Positions 23,246 to 34,144 of a stretch of DNA of 64,000 nucleotides are shown piece after piece. The position numbers and the translations under genes were made by a program. Each line of letters starts with the position of its first letter. The first letter of the stretch is position 1. The notes beneath the pieces are model-generated. The model had not been told where the DNA came from. It was given only the letters and a program-made list of their open reading frames with translations, and ran no database searches. The stretch is taken from the NCBI RefSeq assembly GCF_036785885.1, contig NC_092320.1, positions 17,981,557 to 18,045,556 on the forward strand, given 5' to 3'. Source of the DNA: Coffea arabica (Eukaryota > Streptophyta > Magnoliopsida > Gentianales > Rubiaceae).

Positions 23246-24638
23246 CAATGACGGAGCCAGGGGGCCACCTAAGTTTTGAAATTTTTAATTCATAATATGT
23301 AAATATATGTATAAGACAAAATTGGTCCTCCTTAATTTTTATAATTTTAGTTTATATTATGAGAATTTTTATATATATATGTATATATATATATATCTGT
23401 GTATGTGTATGAATTAGCCACCGTTGATTTAATTTTTTCTTCAAAAAAAATTATTTATTTTTTATTGTGCTAATTATTTAACATTCAAAAAATTAAACAT
23501 ATAATTTGATAATCCATAGTAAATTGACTCAATTTGATATATTATAATAAAAGACTCAATTCATAACTATCAATGGGCTAAAACAAAAATACTTACTTTA
23601 TTGGTCCATATACAAATATACAACTTAGCCTAATTGATAAAAAATTTAAAATTAGTGGTCTATACTCTTGTTGACCCATATACAAATATACAAATAATTA
23701 CTTGAAGGTTTGGTGAAGACAAGAAATTGAGTGATCTATCTTATTGTTGACAAATTGATTATATTTATTCTCACTCTTCCTATGTCAACTGCAACTATAG
23801 AACGGGCATTTTCAATTATGAATATAATCAAAACAAAGATCCAAAACCAGATAAAAGATAATTTCTTGAATGATTGTCTAACAATTTACATAAAAAAAAA
23901 AAGAAGTTGTTCAAAAATTTAGTACTGATTCAATTATAGATGAATTTAGTTCTATGAAAGAACGTAAAACTCAGTTTACCTTTAAGAAAAGAGGTTGAAA
24001 TTCAAGGTATGCTAACATAACTTTTATCTTTTATTAATTGAAAATAGATATATTTATATTGCATAGTTATATTTTTGTTTTTGCACAAGTGACATATTGG
24101 AGCATTTTCTCATAATGTAAAATTTGGGTAATTTGTGATGTTATAATATATTTAATCAAAGGTTATTTCTTATCCTAATTTTTGTTATGACTATGCTGCA
24201 TATTTATGAAATAGACATACCTTTATACTTAAAATTAAAATTTGATATTTTAAGATGTCATATATTTAAATAGATGAAAATTATTTTGAATATAACATAT
24301 TAAGATAATTTTGTTCAGAAAAATTTTGGCCCCCCCCCCAAGGAAAAAATCCTGGCTCCGTCCTATAGTCTATAGAATGTACATTTTCAATTATGAAGAT
24401 AATCAAAACAAAGCTCCAATACAAGATAAAAGATATTTTCTTGAATGATTGCCTAACAATGTACATAAAAAAGGAAGTTGTTCGAAAATTTAGCGTTGAT
24501 TCAATTATACATGAATTTAGTTCTATAAAAGAACGTAAATCTCAATTTACTCTTAATAAAAGAAGATGAAATTTCAAGATATGCTAACATAACTTTTATC
24601 TTTTTTTAATTGAAAATAGTTATATTTATATTGCATAG

Positions 24639-24669
<31 letters not shown>

Positions 24670-24948
24670 GCACAAGTGACATATTGGAGCATCTTCTCAT
24701 AATGTGCAACTTAGGTGGTTTGTGATGTTATAAGATATTTAATCAAAGGTTATTTCTTGTCTTAATTTTAGTTATGACTATGTTACATATTTATGAAATA
24801 GACGTACCTTTATAATTAAAGTTAATATTTGATATTTTAAGATGTCATATATTTAAATAGATGAAAATTATTTAGAACATAACATATTAAGGTAATTTTG
24901 TTTCAAAAAAATTATGGCCCCAAGAAAAAAATCCTGGCTCCGTCACTG
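23246..24948. mobile_element. hAT-family element remnant with duplicated 3' end
   Basis: The ends are CAATGACGGAGCCAGG on the left and CCTGGCTCCGTCACTG on the right, the terminal repeats of hAT elements with MYM-type/DUF4371 transposases. Plus-strand 23760-23890 reads LPMSTATIERAFSIM, then FLNDCLTIYI. That is the C-terminal hAT dimerisation region, where the family has LPVSTATTERAFS. The rest of the transposase is gone. A second right-hand end (cctggctccgtcc, to about 24363) lies inside, and 24370-24948 repeats 23795-24363. Comparison with the downstream flank of the intact kinase (about 34995-35040) shows this DNA is an insertion. I could not define a clean 8-bp target duplication. Confidence 0.8.
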
Positions 24949-25556
24949 GATGAGGCAGGGGAGGTGGCTGTTGGGTTGGAGTGGAGTGGATATTTGCGTT
25001 GTCTTCAGAATGGTTGGTAAAAAGAATTATTGGTTGGGTTTTCACAATTGGGTGCTTTACAGATGGTTGATGATTCTGTTATCCCATATGTGAACCAAGG
25101 AAAATTATGATACTGTTTACAGATGGGTATTCCTGATACGCATTCAGAAACTGCTTCTAAGAGTACAACTGATAATTTGAGTAATCTTGACCTTTCTTCA
25201 TATGGGAACCGAGGAATGCCTCTGCCTGGATGTATTGGATGATCAAAAATGGTTCTGGTGGATTGGATGATCAAAATGGTTCTTGCAAATATTACTTTTA
25301 GAAGAAATTGGAGGCCACCTTCTGGTTCATTTGCCGCCAACGATCCAGTTTGACCTGCTTATGGAAGAAATTGGAGGCCATGATAAATGAATGCAGGATC
25401 TGTAAAATGCTGTAAATGAATGCTAGCAAAGTTTCATCAATTAATGCGTATATTGCTCCTCACAGTCGAATCGAAATAGTGATGCCTCCCTGCTGACAAA
25501 TTGACCATCTTATATTAGCTTGTGGAATTTGAAACTTCTTTTCTGGTTGCTTGTTG
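24949..25556 (+). other. Spacer with an exon-like segment (25133-25242)
   Basis: The first about 130 bases continue the flank shared with 35020-35070 ('gttgggttgg', 'ggttttcacaa'). After a good acceptor (actgtttacag) the frame from 25133 reads MGIPDTHSETASKSTTDNLS, then NLDLSSYGNRGMPLPGCIG, and stops at 25242. It is serine/threonine-rich and looks like a coding remnant, but I cannot assign it. Short stretches such as 'gaagaaattggaggcca' repeat at 25301 and 25363. Confidence 0.35.
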
Positions 25557-28500
25557 ACATCTACGAAATATAATTGTATCAACTACTTCAATTAAATATT
25601 TATACCATAATCCTACCAAGTGTGTTAAGACTAAACAATCAAACGAACTGATCTTCATTTTTTAGATATCGAGTTGTAGGTCATATCAACTAAGGTAGGA
25701 TATTAAAGATAGTTTTTTCGCATACCATTATTTCTTAGATAATAAAAGATATTTCTTCTTAGAACATTTTGTCTTAGATGTCAATTAATTTTCTTTCTTA
25801 ATTCGAGTGGCGTGGTTTTGATTATAAATGATGCATTATCATATGTATAATTTGATAATTTCATGCAATTAGCCTTTGAATTAGTTATTCATACCAAAAA
25901 CCACCACATATAAACTCATATGTATTCATTCCAAATGTCTTAGCTTTACAATTCTTAGTATATAATTCTTATGTATGTTTTGATCCACAATATTATTAAA
26001 AAGTCTTTCAACATACTAGATGCAGTCCAGTTAAAGAAACAGTTAAGAACTATTTTAAATAAAAGTCAAACCATAAAAGAGTATTTCGTCTAATAGGTTT
26101 GACTAACGAGTGTTCTAGGACATGCGTTATTGGTTAAAAGGACGTCGGTTGTTAATATTTTAGCAAAAGTGTAATTATTTCGGAAGAGTGACTGTGTGTA
26201 TTCATATTGTAAATTCGGTGCCAGTTAAGTGTTTTAATGAGTTTCGGCACTCCTTAAAAAGTCCTTAACACATTAATTCTTGAGAGTGCAAATCCCTTTA
26301 AATTATCGGAAAAAAAAGAAAAAAACAAAGCCTGGCAAGAAACAAAAAAGTCTTCAACGTGTTTAAGCACCGCAGAAGAGTCTTCTAAGAAATTTTGCGC
26401 AAGAATTGCAGTGAACTTGACTCTCAAATGTGTAATCAAATCAAGGCCAGAAAGAACACGTTACAAGTCTCCCTTGGTCCCCTTAAGACGCGGATTGGAA
26501 AGACCTTGACTTAGACATTAAATGCAAATCTTTAAATTCATGCTACCTCAGAAAGATTTGACGGGAATTAGCTGAAATATTAATAATGTCGCTGTTACTT
26601 AAGCACTAAAACAAATAATGGCCTAATCATCCTGCATAAAATCGTAATGGAATTATATGAATAAATGTAAAAATCACACGAGAATAAAGTGAATATTCAT
26701 GCGAATTAGAAATGGTTTAGTGGACATTATGATTTTATCACACACATTGTTGAGGGTATCTAGTTCAATTGCTGTTATTGATGGTGTTTTCCATCCCTTT
26801 TTTACTTTATATAGAATTACAAGAGAATTATGTGAAAATTTTAAGAGGTCATGTGGCAATATATAAAACTACAAGGGGGTTATATGTAATTTATCCTAAA
26901 AATAATTATCGAAATTCCAAGATCCTAAATAAGAAGCCAAGAAGGACAAATTACTGACTACCCTCTTGTGCATTTGCATAATATCATATGATCCCTCTAA
27001 GGTTTTAAAATATCCACATAACTCCCTTATGATTTTATGTAAAGGGGAAGTTTGATGAAAAATAGTATTCATAAGATGTTAGCTATAATGATAATATTGT
27101 CCTTATTTTGAGCAATAAATTGAATAAGGGTCTAATCACTTTTCATAAAATCATAAGAGGATTGTGTACGACACTAGAGCAAATTAAGTGAATATTTATG
27201 CAAAACTATAGAGGACTTAAGTAGATATTTATGTAAACGAAGATGCTTTCCATCCATTTTTTATTGTATATAATGCCATAGGAGATTATGTGAGTATTTT
27301 GAAACTTTAAAGGAGGTCATGTCATATTACGCAAAAATGCAAGAGGTTGAGCAATTTGCCTATATAAAAGAAGCCAAATTTTGTACCTCTGTAAAACTAC
27401 TATAATATGATTCAAAGAGAAGCTTCTAGACTATGAATAGTTTTTCTTCCATGACAATAATACGCATTGTAAATGTAAGAGGGAAAGGAAAAAAATTGAT
27501 AGAAATTCCACTTTTTCACTATCTAAGAAACTTTTATCATCAATGGACTTTAAAACAAATAAGCTATATCTTAGTTTAACTAGTTGTACTTGAAGTTGGG
27601 GCTATTTCTAAGAAGTTGCACACAAGACCCGAGTAAAAGACCGACTTTGACTCTCGAAAGCGAGATGAAATCAGATGCCGAAAAAGACAGCATTGCGAGT
27701 ATTCCAAATTAAAACGCGTAATAAAATATCCATGCCGGTTATTAGATTCAAAGGACCTTGACTTGATTGTAAATGCAAGACTTTAAATCCAAACTAACCC
27801 AGGCTAATTAACTCATGCAATTGACCTGAAATGGCATAAAGGAATTAGCCACTTCATTTAGTAAAAAAGAGTAAATTGCTCAGCCGACTCCCAAAGCGAT
27901 CCATCACTTTTGTACACTTTTAACCCCCAAATTATATTATATGTTATTTAAACCCTTAGACAAGTTAGTTTAAGTTTTTGGCCATTCTATCAACTTTTGC
28001 TATTTGACTTGACAGAATGGAGGGGCAAAGGGGCGAAATTATCCGTTCGCATATTTGAGCAGGAGAATACACTTCTAAGGCCAACATATATATTATATAC
28101 TACTCATATTTAGAGAGTTGTAAACGAGTCAAGTCGAGAGTCGGGTATCTCATATTTGAATTCTTTTCGTTAAGCTATTCGAACAAAACTCATGTTCATT
28201 CGATAATATTCGAAATCCAAATCTGTGTTGGTGTTCGATCCGTTAAGGAAAATCCTAGTTAGAATTCGGCTCGTTTAATATAACCGAGCCGTTCACAAAC
28301 AATGAAACACATGTTTGCGATCAATTAAGTATGGAATTAGGAATATAATATTAACCATAAATTTTGTAAAATGACAATTAGGTCCATGTTCATGAACTAA
28401 CTCATGTTCATTCGATTACTTATCAAGTCAAAATATTTGTTCGAATTCGTCTCATATAAAATTTCGAACGAGTCTAAACGGGCCAAGCTAATGAACAGTT

Positions 28501-30560
28501 CAGTTCGTTTAACAACTCTACTTATATTTCTCTTCTTCTCATGAGACTGTCAAAACAATGTCAAAGAAAGTGCCAGTACTTTCTCTCATTTTCTTGTTTC
28601 TTTTTCGCGTCTAAATTCACAAATTAAGCCTTGCATGCTAAAATTTACTGTTAATCGCATTCTCAAAATTTGCCCTTAGATTTCCCCTTTAGCAAAAAGA
28701 GGACACCCATTGGATTTGAGAAGCATACAAGGATGATAGAGACTGTTCTTAAATAATAAAAAAAAAAAGGTTATGAATAATTTCCTTTTAAGTGTACCAC
28801 TTTTTCTTAAATTTTGGCAAAGGTTTCCAATTTATTCGAAGTTCGATTGGTAGATTTGTATACGTATCTGATAAAAGTCCTTTTCTAAAAAAATATGTCA
28901 GTTCAAAGAAATAATAAAAGTTATTGACTCATTCTCTTTCTGAGAAGTGTCTAAACTGCGTTTGCCTTTAAAGAACAATCAACAGAGTTGAATAGAAACC
29001 TTTCAGCCCGACAAATTTGACTGGTTTTTGAAACTTGAAAGATGTGACTTTGAGCAATGCCCATTAACCAGTAATCAATGCTAAACAATCCCTCCAATCA
29101 CAGGTTTAAGCTTACGAATTGTGAACAAAGATGAGTATATCTTATGCGTTACTAATTATTCAAATAAATAAAAAAAATCATTATTGGGACAAAAATATCG
29201 AGGAGGCAAGAAAATCCTGATCAACAAGATTATTTTAACCAATCAATTCACCGGGGGAGATGTGAATGTGTACATGATCTAGGGACTTTAGAGTAATTAT
29301 ACAGAGTGTGTTTTGTTTTAATGGCATTTCTAACAAATTACACACAACAATTCTAGTGGTACACATTAAAACATGTATATCATGGTGCTTGTTTAACTGT
29401 CCATATCAAGTCATTAAATCCAGACTACCACGGAATACTCAAATTGTTCTTCATTCTTTCTTTTTAATGTCCAGGATTGACAAGCTACGTCTTATATCTA
29501 AGATTTACAATTTTTTTTGTTTTAGAAATCTGCTCTTAGAAGTTAGAATTTATTCTTTAGCACAAAGAGAGCAATAATTAGATTTAAGAACCATATGAGG
29601 ATTGTGGAGTAAGTTTTTAAACTTTATTTTTGTAAAAAAAAAAAAAAAAAAAAAAGGTTGCAAGTAATTTCCTTTTAACTGTACCGCCTTAGCTAAATTT
29701 GTGCAAAATTTACCAGTTTAGTTAAAGTTGAATTTCGCATCTGTACCTGTTAAACGAATAACCATGTAATTAAAATTTCAAAATTTTATCAACAAAAGAA
29801 TCATTGACAAAATATGAAGATTGTGCTGGTCTACACATTGTACCAATTATTACTAGATCATTTATGACATCAAATGTTGTATTTCGTGTTGCACATTTTC
29901 ACTAAATCTATAGAAATGCAAAAGAAGGATCATTACAGCTTAAACTCAAATGTCTTAGTGTTCACATGTACGCAAATGTCATGAATTTGAATGCCCATAG
30001 AAGGCAAAAGAGATACTAAAAAGGTATTGAATTACTGGCAGCAAAATGTACTTTTAAGACTGAAACATTACTAATTTGCTCCCTTTCTCGCTAATCTCAA
30101 ACAACAAAAATGAAAGAAGTTCTAGTACTTCTTTTCCTTTTTATCATAACTTAAATTGTTCGTTCTTCTTTTTTTTTTAATCTGCTAAACTCACAGACTA
30201 AGCCTTATATATCTGAGCTACAATTAGATTTTTTTTAAACAGAAATCTGTCCTTAGAATTTATAATTTACTCTTTAGCACAAAGAGCAATAATTAGATTC
30301 GAGAACCATGAGAAGATGATGGAGTGTGTTTTCAAGTTCTTTTAAAAAAAAAAAAAAAAAAGGTTGTGAAGGCTCACAGTAATAATGGAAGAGTTCTTGG
30401 ATATATTTTTTTTCTCTTGTTGATGATATTCTATAATTCTTTTCCTTTATAATAAGAACAGTCAATATAGCCAATTGCGTGGCATTTTTACGAGAAATTC
30501 CACACGGCGTACCATTCAAATGCGGAAGACCACAAACACTGCTGAGTGCTGACTGCACTG
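25557..30560. repeat. Segmental duplication block C (5' flank of intact RLK)
   Basis: The longest copy of the duplicated flank. It contains everything found in block A (220-3040) and block B (5600-8760), in the same order, without their deletions and without the 7675 MITE. It leads directly into the intact receptor kinase, so it is the best proxy for the ancestral upstream region. Poly-A runs are at 29634-29656 and 30343-30361. No gene is seen in it. The proximal promoter of the kinase must lie in its last part, but no TATA box is convincing. Confidence 0.8.
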
Positions 30561-30664
30561 CATTTTAAGTGCGAGTCTTTCAATCCAGACTACTTAATCA
30601 GGGCGGGTGCTTACATTTCATCCATCTTATCTTAATTACGGCCTTTCATAGTACTATAGCATCG

Positions 30665-33600
30665 ATGGATGTTGTATGCAGCGGAGTTGTTCTTCTCATG
30701 ATACTGCCTATTGCACCAGTTGCAGTAGCAGCAGCACAGGAGTCTGCTGTGAATTTATTGGAAGCTGAAGCACTGCGCAAGAGTGGCTGGTGGGGAGACA
30801 GCAGTATTACTGCAACAAACATCTCTGCCCACTGCCACTGGTCTGGTATCATTTGCAACGATGCTGGTAGCGTTACCGAAATACTACTTCCGAACTGCAG
30901 AATTCAAGATGGGTTGACAAATTTCAGCTTCTCTTCTTTTCCGAACCTGGTTAGACTGGATCTCAGTGGAAATGGTCTATACGGAGCCATCCCACATCAA
31001 ATAGGTGCACTCTCCAAACTCACCTATCTCAATTTATCTTCCAACGGACTCCAAGGTGAGCTTCCATCTTCTCTGGTAAACCTCACGCAACTAGCACATC
31101 TCGATGTTTCTTCGAACTCGATTGGAAGCTTAATTCCTCCAGGTATCGGAAACCTGACAAATTTGGTTACTCTAGACTTGAGCCACAATTCTTTTGGGGG
31201 TCCCATTCCTCCAACTCTTGGACAATTGTCCAATTTAGGCTCCCTTTACCTCGATAATAACAACTTTAATGGGACAATTCCTTCAGGTATTTTTAATTTG
31301 ACAAGTCTTTCCCGACTATACATTTACTCAAATCCCGCAATGGGAGGATTTCTCTTAGAAGAAATAGGAAATTTGAAGAGTTTAGTTGCATTAGACTTGA
31401 GTAACAATGGATTTTCTGGTAGCATCCCTCCAACTCTTGGACAATTGTCTAACCTTGACATTCTTGGCCTCAGCAATAACCACTTTAGCGGGACAATTCC
31501 TTCAGCTCTTTTTAATTTGACAAGTCTTTCCAGACTATACATTCACTCGAATCCCTTAATGGGAGGATTTCTCCCAAAAGAAATAGGAAATTTGAAGAGT
31601 TTAATTGCATTAAAGTTGAGTTACAGTGGATTTTCTGGTAGCATTCCTCCAACTCTTGGACAATTGTCTAACCTTGACATTCTTGGCCTCAACAATAACC
31701 ACTTTAGCGGGACAATTCCTTCAGCTCTTTTTAATTTGACAAGTCTTTCCCAACTATACATTCACTCGAATCCCTTAATGGGAGGATTTCTCCCAAAAGA
31801 AATAGGAAATTTGAAGAGTTTAATTGCATTAGACTTGAGTTACAGTGGATTTTCTGGTAGCATCCCTCCAACTCTTGGACAATTGTCTAACCTTGAAATT
31901 CTTGACCTCAGCAATAACCACTTTAACAGGACAATTCCTTCAGCTCTTTTTAATTTGACAAATCTTTCCTTACTATACATTCAGTCGAATCCCTTAATGG
32001 GAGGATTTCTCCCAAAAGAAATAGGAAATTTGAAGAATTTAATTGCATTAGACTTGAGTTACAGTGAATTTTCTGGTAGCATCCCTCCAACTCTTGGACA
32101 ATTGTCTAACCTTGACATTCTTGACCTCAGCAATAACCACTTTAGCGGGACAATTCCTTCAGCTCTTTTTAATTTGACAAGTCTTTCCCAACTATACATT
32201 CAATGGAATCAAATTTTTGGTTCCATTCCCTCTGAAATAGGAAATTTGCAAATTTTGGAATATCTCGATCTTGGGTCCAACCGGCTGACTGGTCAAATCC
32301 CTCCGACCGTTGGCAATCTGACTGCTCCAGTTAATTTGGACCTCTCTTCTAACAAAATAAGTGGTTCCATTCCCTTTGAAATAGGAAATTTGAAATATTT
32401 GGAACAGCTTCTCCTTGGGTCCAACCGACTGACTGGTCAAATCCCTCCGACCCTTGGTAATCTGGCTGCTCTATTTATTTTGGACCTCTCTTCTAACCAA
32501 ATAAGTGGTTCCTTGCCTCTTGGACTTTCTGAGATAACTTCTCTACAAATTCTAGATCTTTCCTCAAACCAAATTAGAGGCCCAATTCCTACCCAATTTG
32601 TGGATGACATGCTTAAATCCTATAGGCCCATTTTCACTTTGAATCTTTCCCACAATATTCTCTCTGGCACCGTCCCCTCGTCTCTTATGCAACTGTCGGA
32701 CGTCGACCTGTCCTATAATGCTTTGGAAGGTGAACTTCCGTGTGACCTTGGCTTTCAGTTTGGTTCAGAAAGATTTGTCGGCAATCGAGACTTGCGTTAC
32801 AATTCCACACTTTGTGGTGCATCTCCTTCTGTTATGGGAAATCATAGACATCACACCCTCTACTACATCATAGTTCTTGGCGTACCCTTGTTGGTGTTCG
32901 CAATAACTGGCGGATTAGTAATTTATATCTGTTGCTTCAAGAAAGTGGAAGTTGATCTGATGGACAATAAACATGGAGACATTTTCAGAATATGGAACTA
33001 TGATGGACATATGGCTTACGAAGACATAATTAAAGCAACAAATGACTTTGGTGTCAGTTATTGCATCGGGACAGGGGGGTATGGCAGCGTGTACAGAGCT
33101 CGGTTGCCAAGTGGGAAAGTAGTGGCTTTGAAAAAGCTTCACCGTCTGGAAGGCGAGAATCCAAATTTTGACAAGAGCTTTAGGAATGAAGCCGACGTGC
33201 TTTCTAAAATCAGGCACAGGAACATTGTAAAGCTCTTCGGATTCTGTCTGCACAAGCGATGCATGTTTCTGATTTATGAGTACATGGACAGAGGAAGCTT
33301 GTTTTGTATCTTGAGAGATGAAACCGAAGCTGTGGAGCTGGACTGGATTAAAAGAGTGAATTTGATCAAGGGCATTGCTAGTGCATTGTCCTACCTGCAT
33401 CATGATTGTGATCCGCCAATCATTCACAGGGATGTATCAAGCAACAACATTCTTTTGAATTCACAGCTCGAAGCAACTCTTTCTGACTTTGGAACTGCGA
33501 GGATTTTGGAACTTGATTCATCAAATCAAACAGTCATTGCGGGCACCTTTGGTTACATGGCACCGGGTTGGTTACCTTGCTATCCCAGATCACTTTCTTC

Positions 33601-34144
33601 TTTTCACCAACTTGTTTTTCATATGCACATATTAGGCTTAACTTTCAAGGACAGAAAAGGAAAAATTCTTCCAATTGAAATGATTTTTTTTTTTTTTTGG
33701 AATAGTAAATCTAGAGTTGTCCAGTTGAGATTAACTTTAATTGTCAATGCAGAGCTAGCTTATACCATGGTGGTCACTGAAAAGTCCGATGTGTATAGCT
33801 TTGGCGTTGTGGTGCTGGAAACGCTGTTTGGAAAGCATCCACAAGATTTCCTTTCCTCCTTTTCATCACAACCCAATGAACCAATACTGCTGAAGGATCT
33901 TCTTGAAGCCCGTCTGCCCCCTCCGACTAACCCTTTGGTGGTTCGAAATGTGGTTGTCGCAACAGCGTTAGCCCTGGATTGCGTCAACGCAAACCCGAAA
34001 TGTCGACCAACAATGCAGCAAGTGGTGAACCGATTTGAAGAGGGCAGGCGAGAATCAACTAGGCCCTTGCACACCATTGCTGTGAATCAGCTTGTTAGTC
34101 CTCCAGTACCTTCACTGCCTGACCAAACCTACACGGAAGTTTAA
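30665..34144 (+). CDS. LRR receptor-like kinase, MIK2-like (LRR-XII type)
   Basis: Exons 30665-33566 and 33753-34144 give 1097 residues. A signal peptide (about 1-27, VVLLMILPIAPVAVAAA) is followed by an LRR cap (HCHWSGIIC) and about 22 LRRs. A transmembrane helix lies near residue 735 (YYIIVLGVPLLVFAITGG). The kinase has a glycine loop GTGGYGSVY (about 800), VALKK, HRDVSSNN (about 921), DFG and the spliced APE motif, so all catalytic residues are present. The family comprises plasma-membrane receptors close to MDIS1-interacting receptor-like kinase 2, with roles in peptide or cell-wall sensing; the ligand here is unknown. The ATG at 30665 puts the signal peptide at the N-terminus. An upstream in-frame ATG at 30569 would add 32 residues. 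The intron, 33567-33752, has no stop and a length divisible by three. Two broken paralogues lie upstream. Confidence 0.93.
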   Translation: MDVVCSGVVLLMILPIAPVAVAAAQESAVNLLEAEALRKSGWWGDSSITATNISAHCHWSGIICNDAGSVTEILLPNCRIQDGLTNFSFSSFPNLVRLDLSGNGLYGAIPHQIGALSKLTYLNLSSNGLQGELPSSLVNLTQLAHLDVSSNSIGSLIPPGIGNLTNLVTLDLSHNSFGGPIPPTLGQLSNLGSLYLDNNNFNGTIPSGIFNLTSLSRLYIYSNPAMGGFLLEEIGNLKSLVALDLSNNGFSGSIPPTLGQLSNLDILGLSNNHFSGTIPSALFNLTSLSRLYIHSNPLMGGFLPKEIGNLKSLIALKLSYSGFSGSIPPTLGQLSNLDILGLNNNHFSGTIPSALFNLTSLSQLYIHSNPLMGGFLPKEIGNLKSLIALDLSYSGFSGSIPPTLGQLSNLEILDLSNNHFNRTIPSALFNLTNLSLLYIQSNPLMGGFLPKEIGNLKNLIALDLSYSEFSGSIPPTLGQLSNLDILDLSNNHFSGTIPSALFNLTSLSQLYIQWNQIFGSIPSEIGNLQILEYLDLGSNRLTGQIPPTVGNLTAPVNLDLSSNKISGSIPFEIGNLKYLEQLLLGSNRLTGQIPPTLGNLAALFILDLSSNQISGSLPLGLSEITSLQILDLSSNQIRGPIPTQFVDDMLKSYRPIFTLNLSHNILSGTVPSSLMQLSDVDLSYNALEGELPCDLGFQFGSERFVGNRDLRYNSTLCGASPSVMGNHRHHTLYYIIVLGVPLLVFAITGGLVIYICCFKKVEVDLMDNKHGDIFRIWNYDGHMAYEDIIKATNDFGVSYCIGTGGYGSVYRARLPSGKVVALKKLHRLEGENPNFDKSFRNEADVLSKIRHRNIVKLFGFCLHKRCMFLIYEYMDRGSLFCILRDETEAVELDWIKRVNLIKGIASALSYLHHDCDPPIIHRDVSSNNILLNSQLEATLSDFGTARILELDSSNQTVIAGTFGYMAPGWLPCYPRSLSSFHQLVFHMHILGLTFKDRKGKILPIEMIFFFFWNSKSRVVQLRLTLIVNAELAYTMVVTEKSDVYSFGVVVLETLFGKHPQDFLSSFSSQPNEPILLKDLLEARLPPPTNPLVVRNVVVATALALDCVNANPKCRPTMQQVVNRFEEGRRESTRPLHTIAVNQLVSPPVPSLPDQTYTEV
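31205..32210 (+). repeat. 219-bp tandem repeat encoding three LRRs per unit
   Basis: Units start at 31205, 31424, 31643, 31862 and 32081 (IPPTLGQLSNL), with an exact spacing of 219 bp (73 residues). Each unit encodes three LRRs ending in the motif NPLMGGFLPKEIGN. Middle units differ by only a few bases, which points to recent unequal exchange or gene conversion within the ectodomain. The first unit is more diverged and the last is cut off after LYIQWN. Confidence 0.95.
33567..33752 (+). other. In-frame, stop-free intron of the intact RLK
   Basis: The donor is CCGG/GTTGGT and the acceptor is AATGCAG/AGCTAG, with a long T tract at about 33684-33698. Splicing restores MAPELAYT, the invariant APE region. 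The intron is 186 bp (62 codons) with no stop, so a retained transcript would insert 62 hydrophobic or basic residues at the end of the activation segment. The same intron in copy 2 carries a stop. Confidence 0.85.

Noticed and set aside
30569-30664. Upstream in-frame ATG extending the receptor kinase by 32 residues
   Set aside because: The extension would bury the clear signal peptide that starts at 30665, although it has a hydrophobic stretch of its own. I kept the shorter start.
32915-33427. A 170-codon minus-strand ORF
   Set aside because: It is antisense to the kinase domain of the intact receptor and mirrors its codons.
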